A DNA stretch of 64,000 bases, taken from contig CAWIMY010000007.1 of assembly GCA_963837355.1 (NCBI GenBank), positions 1,612,001 to 1,676,000 on the forward strand, given 5' to 3'. The DNA is from Aureispira sp963837355 (GTDB lineage Bacteria > Bacteroidota > Bacteroidia > Chitinophagales > Saprospiraceae). The translations under genes were made by a program, and so were the position numbers. Shown here piece by piece: positions 17,110 to 25,104 of the stretch (position 1 is the first letter of the stretch; the number at the start of each line of letters is the position of its first letter). The notes beneath the pieces were generated by a model. That model did no database searches and had not been told where the DNA came from. It worked only from the letters and a program-made list of their open reading frames with translations.

Positions 17110-17284
17110 AAAGGATCTATATGGAGCGTGAAGCCAAGCGCATTTTAGCCCTTGGCAAAACAATAATTCTAAAAGTAATCTTTTCTATCTTCTGAATGTT
17201 GTATTTTCATGCCAAACTAAGGGAGAGCCACTTACAATTTGGTCTATATTTCCCATTTTGTTCCCCCGGTAAAGATAATTAGGC

Positions 17285-18235
17285 ATGGTTCAGTATTTTG
17301 AAAAACAGAAAGGTAAGCTCAAAGCTTTAGAAACGTCCTTGCCCAATTGCTGGATCAACATCTCTCCGCCCTTCAACAGTGCGGAGTTGGATCGCTTGGC
17401 AGTAACCTTAGATATTCCTCTTGATTTTTTGACGGATCCTTTGGATATTGATGAACGCACGCGTTTTGAAATTGAGGACGATGTTAAATTTATTGTGGTC
17501 AATACGCCTGCCCTCAACGAAGGGGGCCGCGACAGCCTTACCTTATACATTACGGTACCGATTGGTATTATTATTACCAAAGACCACCTCATCACGATTT
17601 CTTCTTACGAAACAGCGGTGATTCAGAAATTTATAGAGGGCAAGGTACGGGGGTTTAAGCCCAATGATTTTTCTATGTTTGTTTTGCAAATTTTGGAGCA
17701 AAATGTCTACACTTATTTGCATTGTCTCAAAGATATTAACGTACGTCGCAACACGATTGAGCGCGAAGTCTATGAATCTAGTCAGAACAGAGACCTCAAA
17801 CGCCTGTTGAGTTTAGAGAAAAGTTTGGTTTACTTTGTAACGGCGCTCAGCTCAAATGCGCTGCTCAAACAGAAACTGCAACGGATGGATTTGCTCAACA
17901 TTCAAAAAGACGAGGACAAGGCCGATTTGTTGGAGGATATTATGATTGACAACAGCCAAGCGCAGGAAATGGCACATATTTATACCAATATTTTAAGCAA
18001 TACAATGGGGGCTTTGGCATCGATGATTTCTAACAACTTGAACGAGGTCATGCAGCGCTTGACCTTGATTACCATTATTTTAATGGTGCCCACGTTGGTG
18101 GCTAGTTTTTATGGAATGAACGTCACCAACTTACCGTTGCAGGACAATCCTTATGCTTTTTGGTTCTTGTTGGGCGGCTCCATGCTTTTCTCGATTTGCT
18201 TGGTTATTTTCTTTCGCAAGAAGCGAATGATTTAA
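17285..18235 (+). CDS. corA: CorA family magnesium transporter
   Basis: A 316 aa inner-membrane Mg2+ (possibly Co2+/Ni2+) channel. A large cytoplasmic alpha/beta N-terminal domain and long helix are followed by two C-terminal membrane helices. The first ends in the signature GMN (VASFYGMNVTNLPLQ). It is divergently transcribed from the DUF5103 gene across about 175 bases and has no operon partner. Confidence 0.93.
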   Translation: MVQYFEKQKGKLKALETSLPNCWINISPPFNSAELDRLAVTLDIPLDFLTDPLDIDERTRFEIEDDVKFIVVNTPALNEGGRDSLTLYITVPIGIIITKDHLITISSYETAVIQKFIEGKVRGFKPNDFSMFVLQILEQNVYTYLHCLKDINVRRNTIEREVYESSQNRDLKRLLSLEKSLVYFVTALSSNALLKQKLQRMDLLNIQKDEDKADLLEDIMIDNSQAQEMAHIYTNILSNTMGALASMISNNLNEVMQRLTLITIILMVPTLVASFYGMNVTNLPLQDNPYAFWFLLGGSMLFSICLVIFFRKKRMI

Positions 18236-18681
18236 TACCCCCAAAAAAAGAAACAACCACCCAAAGAATTAGATGGCTGCCTTCCGCTTAATGGAAATAC
18301 TGTATTAGGTATACAGCGGGATATCATTAAACACTATTAAGCTGTTCCTTTTGTTGTTTTGAGTAGACCGATGTCTGGAAAGAAAAATAGGCTACCAAGA
18401 ACCAAGCCTACCAAGGCGTACGATACTATCAGATGGCCATTAAAGAGGGTAATTAATTCTACAACGCTTAGAAGCGTTAAGAGCATTGCAATAGATTTTT
18501 TGTATGTACTAAATAACACAAAAAGGACAAAAAAGTTTAGCAAAAGTATAAACTACTATCCTAGGAAGGTAGATATACGTACTTGTCTTATAATAGAGGT
18601 TATTACGAATAGCTTTGCAGCGAAAAAAGTATCTTTTTCCCCCACTTAAGCTAGTAACTCTGTACACTGTACAAACTAACT

Positions 18682-18789
18682 AGATCGCTTCGCGAGTGTT
18701 AAAAATTGATCCCATCCCGATAAAATCGGGAGGAGCTAAAGCTGATTATTCGATACACAGTATCAAATAGATCAGATCGCTTCGCGAGT
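18682..18789. repeat. Direct repeats flanking a palindrome
   Basis: AGATCGCTTCGCGAGT occurs at 18682-18697 and 18774-18789, with 76 bases between. Each copy contains the small stem TCGC/GCGA. The spacer carries the palindrome at 18715-18731. Confidence 0.7.
18715..18731. repeat. TCCCGA-N5-TCGGGA mini-palindrome
   Basis: The perfect inverted repeat TCCCGA/TCGGGA with an AT-rich loop is followed by GGAGCT. Related copies lie at 48283-48297 (inside an RHS fragment) and 49423-49438. It may be a small mobile palindromic element. Confidence 0.6.
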
Positions 18790-19078
18790 CTTGATTACTT
18801 TGTGAACTCGCAAGCTCGGTTGTGAAAAAAATAGCTGCGCTGAGCCTGCGGGTTCTCTCTTTTTATCTCTATACAACCCCATTCGTAATAACCTCTAATA
18901 GCCTGAATGAAAATTATTTTCACAGAAAAAGCAAAGCATTCATCTATTGAATACACGGTACCAAATAAGTAGCTATAGCGGGGCTACTCGAAGTTTTTCA
19001 ACATTCGATAGTGCAATCCTTTTGTACGGAATATAGAGAGCCACCTAAGGTGGGGAAGATCTAATACCATAACAAGTA

Positions 19079-19112
19079 AAGGATAGTTTTCCCATATAGA
19101 AAACTATCCTTC
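19079..19112. terminator. Hairpin downstream of uppS
   Basis: A 13-bp perfect stem, AAGGATAGTTTTC with GAAAACTATCCTT, around a 7-8 base loop lies 30 bases past the uppS stop. There is only a weak T-tract on the minus strand, so termination is likely but not certain. Confidence 0.6.
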
Positions 19113-19142
19113 TTGAAAAAAGCTTGTAGAAAACCCTTATCG

Positions 19143-19901
19143 TTATGCCTTCAAATCATCCGTCGCAATCTGTTCGCTGGTTTTACCAAAGCGGCGCTCG
19201 CGGTTCTGAAAATCTAAAATAGCTTGGTAGAAATGCTGCTTGCGGAAATCAGGCCACAGCACGGGCGTAAAAAACAGTTCGGCGTAAGCCAATTGCCACA
19301 ACAAAAAGTTGCTAATGCGGGTCTCGCCGCTGGTGCGAATCATCAATTCTGGGTCTGGCACTCCTTTGGTAGACAAAGCACTCTTAATGGTATCTTCGTC
19401 AATGTCTTCCACGTCAAGTAAGCCATCTTTGGTGCGTTGCGCAATGTTTTTTACGGCTTCTACGATTTCCCATTTAGCGCTGTAGCTTAAGGCTAAAATT
19501 AGCGTCATGCGGGTATTATCTTTGGTACTTTCTATCGCCTCAGAGAGCTCTTTTTGGGCAGCATTGGGCAACATATTAACATCCCCAATCGTCTGTAGAC
19601 GAATGCTATTTTTATTGAGGGTGCGGATTTCTTTGCGAATTGTTGATACTAAGAGGGTCATCAGGGCAGTGACCTCAAACTTTGGACGATTCCAATTTTC
19701 GGTAGAAAAAGCATAGAGCGTCATGTATTCAATGCCGAGTTCGGCTCCTGCTTCGGTGACATCGCGGACAGATTGCACCCCGTTTTTGTGTCCAAAGACG
19801 CGGGCTTTCCCTTGTTGTTTTGCCCAACGGCCATTGCCATCCATAATAATAGCTACGTGCCGAGGCAAATTGTCTAAATCTATGGTATCTTTTAGGTCCA
19901 T
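19143..19901 (-). CDS. uppS: Isoprenyl (undecaprenyl) diphosphate synthase
   Basis: Cis-prenyltransferase that extends farnesyl diphosphate to the C55 carrier lipid for cell-wall synthesis. From the ATG at 19901 it is 252 aa, normal for the family; a longer frame to 19946 adds a non-homologous extension. Motifs: IIMDGNGRWAKQQGK with the catalytic Asp, FGHKNGVQSVRD, MTLYAFSTENWNRP, and the C-terminal DPELMIRTSGETRISNFLLWQ and ELFFTPVLWPDF. Confidence 0.96.
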   Translation of the reverse strand: MDLKDTIDLDNLPRHVAIIMDGNGRWAKQQGKARVFGHKNGVQSVRDVTEAGAELGIEYMTLYAFSTENWNRPKFEVTALMTLLVSTIRKEIRTLNKNSIRLQTIGDVNMLPNAAQKELSEAIESTKDNTRMTLILALSYSAKWEIVEAVKNIAQRTKDGLLDVEDIDEDTIKSALSTKGVPDPELMIRTSGETRISNFLLWQLAYAELFFTPVLWPDFRKQHFYQAILDFQNRERRFGKTSEQIATDDLKA

Positions 19902-20126
19902 TATCTTATTTTTCACTAATTTTGTATCAAAATAGCCCGTTGTCAAGAGCGGCCAAAACAGTCCATGAAAAGGGTTTTAGTACGCTGTTGGAAGGGCAAG
20001 AGTCAAAACTTCGATTAGATAGTTGCCAACAGCTCCTCCGCTCCGAACTGCTAAAGTTACGGCTATTAATCATAAAACGGTAACAACTACCGTGCAAATT
20101 CCCGTTGGAAGGATGCACCGAGTAGA

Positions 20127-20918
20127 ATGCTATCCCATCTACTTCAAAATAAAACCAGTGTGACCTACCAAATAAAATTACCTGAATTCGAAGGCCCCTT
20201 TGATTTGTTGTTGTTTTTTATAGAACGCGATGAGTTGGATATTTATGACATTCCAATTGCTTCTATTACCAAGGATTTCTTGGAATATTTGCGACAGCTC
20301 GAACAACTGAACATCGACAGCGCCAGCGAATTTATCTTGGTGGCTTCGACACTGATGCGCATCAAGGCCAAGATGTTACTGCCCCGCAAGGACTTGGACG
20401 AAGAGGGAAACGCCATTGACCCGCGCGCCGAATTGGTGGAGCGCCTCCTCGAATACCGCCGTTACAAAGCAGTGTTAGGAGAGCTGCGCGACTTGGAACA
20501 CGCACGGCAAGCGCGGCACGAGCGCGGCAATGTTCTCCAAGAGTTGCAACAGGCGGCCACCCAAGCCCTAGCCGATGCCGAACTAGAAAACCTCACGCTG
20601 TACCGTATTCTAAAAGCGTACGAACAAGTCATGGCAAATTTAGAATTTAGAGAGGCCAAAACCAGCCACACGATCGTGAAGGTGCATTATACCTTGGAGG
20701 AGCGCCGCGATTATTTGATGCAGCGCTTAGGGCGCAGTGATCGCTTGGGATTTGTACAGGTTTTTGAGGCTTGTGAGAATCGCTTGCATGCTATTTTTAC
20801 TTTTTTAGCTATTTTGGACTTGATGCAGCAAGAACGGATTATCTTAGCGGCAGGAGAGGGGTTCAATGACTTTACGTTGCGTGCTGCACCATTGCCTTCC
20901 CTTGCTGTAGAAGCTTAA
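20127..20918 (+). CDS. scpA: Segregation and condensation protein A
   Basis: Kleisin subunit of the SMC-ScpAB condensin complex. The 263 aa are typical. The N-terminus YQIKLPEFEGPFDLLLFFIE and the block ASEFILVASTLMRIKAKMLLP are diagnostic, and the C-terminal winged helix (AIFTFLAILDLMQQERIIL) is present. The ATG at 20127 is the longest start. A GTG at 20160 gives a start closer to the homologous region. scpB is not in this window. Confidence 0.93.
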   Translation: MLSHLLQNKTSVTYQIKLPEFEGPFDLLLFFIERDELDIYDIPIASITKDFLEYLRQLEQLNIDSASEFILVASTLMRIKAKMLLPRKDLDEEGNAIDPRAELVERLLEYRRYKAVLGELRDLEHARQARHERGNVLQELQQAATQALADAELENLTLYRILKAYEQVMANLEFREAKTSHTIVKVHYTLEERRDYLMQRLGRSDRLGFVQVFEACENRLHAIFTFLAILDLMQQERIILAAGEGFNDFTLRAAPLPSLAVEA

Positions 20919-20960
20919 AAGTTTCTTTAACTATATACTTTAGCCTACTTTACGCCTATT

Positions 20961-22214
20961 ATGAAAGACAATAGAGAACCGTTGAACGATCCCCAAAGTG
21001 TAGTTGCATCAGAAGATGAACAGGCGGGTGTCCTCAAATCCATTAGCCCATTTCGCATTTTATTGGCGGCTATGATTGGCCTAGCGGTGGTCGTTTACAT
21101 GTTTTATAAAGATTTTAATGCCGAAGAGTTTAGTAAAATTACGTTCAACAGCCACGTCTACATTTGGTTGGGAATAGCGATCTTTTTTATGTGCTTTCGC
21201 CACTTTTGCTACATGATTCGCTTGCGTATTATTACCAATCAGTTTTTTAGTTGGAAAAAAAGTTTTGAACTGGTGATGATGTGGGAATTTAGCTCGGCGG
21301 TTACGCCGACGAGTGTAGGAGGGGCGGCCGTGGCGATGTTCGCGATTGCTCAGGAGAAGCTGGCAGCAGGAAAAACTGCCATGATTGTGCTCTACACGGT
21401 CATTGTGGATACCTTTTCCTTTTTGTCGGCCTTGCTGCTCTTTTTTATCATCTTTGGCCCGATTATGATTCAGCCCGAATCGGATACTATACAGCACTTG
21501 ATTTTTGATAGTCAATGGGGAGTTGCTTTTTTTATTGCCTATGGCCTTATGGTGGTTTATGGTGGTATATTCTTTTATGGTGTCCTTATTAATGCTAAGC
21601 GCTTAGAAGCCATTTTGTTGTGGTTTTGTAAATTGCCTTTTCTACGCCGCTTTCGCGAAAAAGCCATCAAAGTAACCGATGATATGGATTTAGCCTCGGA
21701 GGAATTGCGCCAGCAAAAATGGACATTCCATGTGGGTACTTATCTGACGACTATGGCGGCTTGGGCATCGCGTTTTATGGTGTTGAATTGTTTGATTATT
21801 GCCTTTGTCGCGTTTTCTCCCAATCCCGAAGTACAAGGGCATTACAACAACTTCATGGAAGGCCAACTGGGCTTGGGAACCTTCTGGCAACAGGTCTTTA
21901 TTTATGCCCGCCAACAAGCCATGTATGTTATCATGGCGGTAATGCCAAGTCCTGGTGGAGCTGGAGTAGCAGAGTATGCTTTCAAGACTTTTCATTACGA
22001 TTATATCCCTACCGACCTAACCAATATTGCCTCGGCAGGAACCTTAATGGTTATTATGGCCACGATTTGGCGTGGCTTGACCTACTACATTTATTTGGTG
22101 GTGGGCGCGATTGTTGTTCCAAACTGGGTGAGTAAAATCATACAGCGCAATCAAGAAGAGGCGCGCCTCAAACGCGCAGCAGACGTTCCTGCTGTACCTA
22201 CTAAGCATCCTTAA
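20961..22214 (+). CDS. Flippase-like (LPG synthase TM / UPF0104) membrane protein
   Basis: A 417 aa polytopic membrane protein of the YbhN/AglD type with about eight helices. The family segments SSAVTPTSVGGAAVAMFAI and MPSPGGAGVAEYAF are present. Relatives are the transmembrane part of lysyl-phosphatidylglycerol synthase and hopanoid/glycolipid factors, believed to move lipid-linked substrates. The substrate is not determinable. It lies 43 bases after scpA and 19 before the next permease, so it is probably in one operon running to recF. Confidence 0.85.
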   Translation: MKDNREPLNDPQSVVASEDEQAGVLKSISPFRILLAAMIGLAVVVYMFYKDFNAEEFSKITFNSHVYIWLGIAIFFMCFRHFCYMIRLRIITNQFFSWKKSFELVMMWEFSSAVTPTSVGGAAVAMFAIAQEKLAAGKTAMIVLYTVIVDTFSFLSALLLFFIIFGPIMIQPESDTIQHLIFDSQWGVAFFIAYGLMVVYGGIFFYGVLINAKRLEAILLWFCKLPFLRRFREKAIKVTDDMDLASEELRQQKWTFHVGTYLTTMAAWASRFMVLNCLIIAFVAFSPNPEVQGHYNNFMEGQLGLGTFWQQVFIYARQQAMYVIMAVMPSPGGAGVAEYAFKTFHYDYIPTDLTNIASAGTLMVIMATIWRGLTYYIYLVVGAIVVPNWVSKIIQRNQEEARLKRAADVPAVPTKHP

Positions 22215-22232
22215 TTACTAGACCATACCGCT

Positions 22233-23612
22233 ATGAATTTATTAAAATTAAGTTGGAGTTACCTCAAAGCAAAGCCCTTTGCCACGCTGCTGAGTACTAT
22301 ATTGGTCGCCTTGGGGGTAAGCTTGACCTCTATTTTGTTTTTGCTCAACCAGCAATTTCAAGATCGCCTTTACCGCAACATCGACGGGATTGACTTGGTC
22401 GTCGGGGCAAAAGGGAGTCCCTTGCAAATGATTTTATCTTCGGTCTACCACATTGACGCGCCTACGGGTAATATTCCACTCAAAGAGGCTTATGTGGTTA
22501 CCAAAAACCCGTTTGTAGAAAAAGCAATTCCGTTAGCTTTAGGGGATAGTTACAAGGGGTTTAGAATTGTAGGAACTGATAGCCAGTACCTCGACCATTT
22601 TGGGGCAAAAGTCGCTCAAGGTCGCCGCATTGAACGTGATTTGGAAGTAGTGGTTGGTGACCGTGCCGCCCGCCAATTAAAACTACAACTCGGCAATACC
22701 TTTTATGGATCGCATGGCTTGGTGCAAGATGGTGGACACGTTCACGAAACATACGCCTACGAAGTCGTGGGGATTTTAGCACCAACTAACTTGGTGCTGG
22801 ATCAATTGATTACTACCACAGTGCCTACTGTTTGGCGGATGCACGCCGACCACGGCCACGACGAGGGCGACCACGAGGAAGAAGCGCACGACCATGACCA
22901 CGAAGGCCATGACCATAGTAGCCCCGAACACGTACACGATCACAATACTCCAAATACTTCAGTAGATCAACACGATCACGGTGCCCACGATCAACAGCAT
23001 CAACACAAAAATCCCGTTAATTTGCCACCCATTTCCAAGGAGGGTAAAGAAGTGACGGCTTATTTGGTACAGTACAAAAAAGACGGCGAAGGCAACACCT
23101 CTATGCGCGCTACCGTAGAAGCGCCAATGATTATTGAAGATAACAGCACCAGCTTGGGCTATGCTAAACCTGCCATCGAATTGCAGCGCTTGTTAGAAAT
23201 GACGGGTGTTGGAATGGATTTCCTTAGAGCATTAGCGTTGATTATTATTCTAATTTCGGCTTTCAGTATGTTTATTTCGCTGTACAGCTCGCTCAAAGAA
23301 CGCCGTTATGAAATGGCTTTGATGCGCGTACAGGGAGCTCGCCCTCGGCAGTTGTTTGCAATGATTATTTTAGAAGGATTATTGGTAGCGCTTGTTGGCT
23401 TCGTCATTGGCCTACTTATAAGTCATTTGGGAATGGAAATTATGGCGGCACAACTCGAAGATACGTACAAGTATACCTTTACAGGATGGCTATTTTTGCC
23501 CGAGGAAGCGTTGTTGTTTGTCGGAACGTTAGTCATTGGTTTTTTGGCCGCTATTTTACCTGCACTTCAAGCGTACCACGTTGATATTTCCGCTACTTTA
23601 TCAGAAGGATAA
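22233..23612 (+). CDS. ABC transporter permease (MacB/FtsX type) with a histidine-rich loop
   Basis: A 459 aa FtsX-like permease. An N-terminal helix and periplasmic MacB-type domain (DGIDLVVGAKGSPLQMILSS) are followed by three C-terminal helices with MALMRVQGARPRQLFAMI. Residues ~205-265 in the extracytoplasmic domain form a very His/Asp-rich stretch (for example DHDHEGHDH) that should bind divalent metal such as Zn2+. No partner ATPase gene is adjacent, so the ATPase must be elsewhere. It overlaps no gene and lies nine bases before recF. Confidence 0.85.
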   Translation: MNLLKLSWSYLKAKPFATLLSTILVALGVSLTSILFLLNQQFQDRLYRNIDGIDLVVGAKGSPLQMILSSVYHIDAPTGNIPLKEAYVVTKNPFVEKAIPLALGDSYKGFRIVGTDSQYLDHFGAKVAQGRRIERDLEVVVGDRAARQLKLQLGNTFYGSHGLVQDGGHVHETYAYEVVGILAPTNLVLDQLITTTVPTVWRMHADHGHDEGDHEEEAHDHDHEGHDHSSPEHVHDHNTPNTSVDQHDHGAHDQQHQHKNPVNLPPISKEGKEVTAYLVQYKKDGEGNTSMRATVEAPMIIEDNSTSLGYAKPAIELQRLLEMTGVGMDFLRALALIIILISAFSMFISLYSSLKERRYEMALMRVQGARPRQLFAMIILEGLLVALVGFVIGLLISHLGMEIMAAQLEDTYKYTFTGWLFLPEEALLFVGTLVIGFLAAILPALQAYHVDISATLSEG

Positions 23613-23621
23613 CTTACTATT

Positions 23622-24719
23622 ATGCATTTGCATCGCCTTCATTTAGTTCAGTTTAAGAATTACGAACAACAGGAATTGGTGTTGTCGCCTCAGCTCAACT
23701 GTTTTGTGGGGGAGAATGGGATGGGCAAGACCAACTTATTGGATGCGATTCATTATTTGTGCATGTGCAAAAGCCATTTTAGTTTGCCTGATCGGCAAGT
23801 AATGCAGCATGGGACAGACTTTTTTAGAATTGAAGGAGATTTTGAACGGGCAGATAAGACGGAAGCCGTGGTTTGTACCTATGCCCCTCGCTTGCGCAAA
23901 ACCCTGCTGCGCAACAAGGTGCCTTATGCGCGTTTGGCGGATCACATTGGCTTTTTGCCCTTGATTATGATCGCCCCTGACGATACCTTACTCATTACGG
24001 AGGGCAGCGAAAACCGTCGGCAGTTTTTAGATATTCTGTTGGTGCAAATTAATCCTACCTATTTGCAACAGCTCATGACTTACAATAAGGTATTGCAACA
24101 ACGCAATGCCTACCTCAAAAGCTTTAAGCATCCCTTGGAAGTAGACGCGGCATTATTGGATGTTTATAGCCAACAACTTCTAGCGCCTGCCCAATACATC
24201 TATGAGCAACGCCAAGCAATCGTGGAGCGCTTGACACCTATTTTTCAGCACTACTACAAGGTGATTTCGGGTGATCGTGAACAGGTAGCCCTGCTTTATC
24301 TATCACAGTTGGCCGAACAATCGTTGACCCATTTGTTGACAGAGAGCCAAGAGAAGGATACTTGGTTGCAGCGAACGACGAAAGGCATCCACAAAGACGA
24401 TTTAAAATTACTCATCAATGAGTATGCCGTCAAGAAATTTGCCTCCCAAGGCCAACTGAAATCCTACTTACTCGCCCTCAAACTCGCCCAGTACGAATTG
24501 CTCCGCCAAGAGGTCGAGTTGCCACCCCTGTTGTTATTGGATGATATTTTTGATAAGTTGGACAACAAACGCGTAGAACAATTGCTCACGTTGTTGCTAG
24601 AGCGCGACTTTGGACAGGTCTTTCTGACAGATACACATGAGAGTCGTATTGCACGTATTGTAGAGGGCTTACAGGCAGATTTTAAGCAATTTACGGTAGC
24701 TGACGGGCAGATCGTATAG
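23622..24719 (+). CDS. recF: DNA replication/repair protein RecF
   Basis: An SMC-like ATPase that loads RecA at single-strand gaps. The 365 aa are standard. Walker A is GENGMGKT (30-37). The family signature KGIHKDDLKLLIN and the ABC-signature region ASQGQLKSYLLALKLAQ are present, as is Walker B LLLLDDIFDKLD. It is the last gene before the 16-bp repeat array. Confidence 0.95.
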   Translation: MHLHRLHLVQFKNYEQQELVLSPQLNCFVGENGMGKTNLLDAIHYLCMCKSHFSLPDRQVMQHGTDFFRIEGDFERADKTEAVVCTYAPRLRKTLLRNKVPYARLADHIGFLPLIMIAPDDTLLITEGSENRRQFLDILLVQINPTYLQQLMTYNKVLQQRNAYLKSFKHPLEVDAALLDVYSQQLLAPAQYIYEQRQAIVERLTPIFQHYYKVISGDREQVALLYLSQLAEQSLTHLLTESQEKDTWLQRTTKGIHKDDLKLLINEYAVKKFASQGQLKSYLLALKLAQYELLRQEVELPPLLLLDDIFDKLDNKRVEQLLTLLLERDFGQVFLTDTHESRIARIVEGLQADFKQFTVADGQIV

Positions 24720-24746
24720 GGGCGGGGGGCGAGGAATAGGGGGTTT

Positions 24747-25020
24747 GGGCGTAAGTGTTGGGCGTAAGTGTTGGGCGTAATTGCTAATTGGGCGCAACAC
24801 TTACGCCCATACACTTACGCCCAACTACACTTACGCCCAACTACACTTACGCCCAACTACACTTACGCCCAACTACACTTACGCCCAACTACACTTACGC
24901 CCAACTACACTTACGCCCAACTACACTTACGCCCAACTACACTTACGCCCAACTACACTTACGCCCAACTACACTTACGCCCAACTACACTTACGCCCAA
25001 CTACACTTACGCCCAACTAC
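24747..25020. repeat. 16-bp tandem array with an inverted leading arm
   Basis: Thirteen copies of a 16-base unit (CTTACGCCCAACTACA) run with exact periodicity from about 24815 to 25020, preceded by one variant copy at about 24800. Upstream, GGGCGTAAGTGTT is repeated in the opposite orientation (about 24749-24780), so the two arms can fold back. All frames through the array are open because 16 is not a multiple of 3, but they encode only a repeated 16-residue motif and are not credible genes. It lies between the convergent recF and T9SS-cargo genes. Confidence 0.95.
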
Positions 25021-25104
25021 GAGCATAAAAAAGCACCCCTTCAACCAAAAAAAGGCCGCAGACAAATTGTCCACGACCTTGCTACGCTTGTTTATCAAAA
25101 AGAA

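Larger units (their letters stand above)
18236..19142. other. Repeat-rich intergenic region of about 900 bases
   Basis: No convincing gene. A hydrophobic minus-strand frame (18337-18486 from an ATG, 49 codons) could be a tiny membrane protein, but nothing else supports it. The region holds two AGATCGCTTCGCGAGT direct repeats, a TCCCGA...TCGGGA palindrome, two related ATT(C/G)(G/A)ATACAC-type segments near 18748 and 18946, and a hairpin near uppS. Confidence 0.6.

Noticed and set aside
18337..18649. Overlapping small frames on both strands in the corA-uppS spacer
   Set aside because: Short, one-sided composition, no start context and repeats nearby; only the hydrophobic minus frame is worth a mention.
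24747..25020. CRISPR array
   Set aside because: The units are contiguous 16-mers with no spacers and no cas genes in the window.
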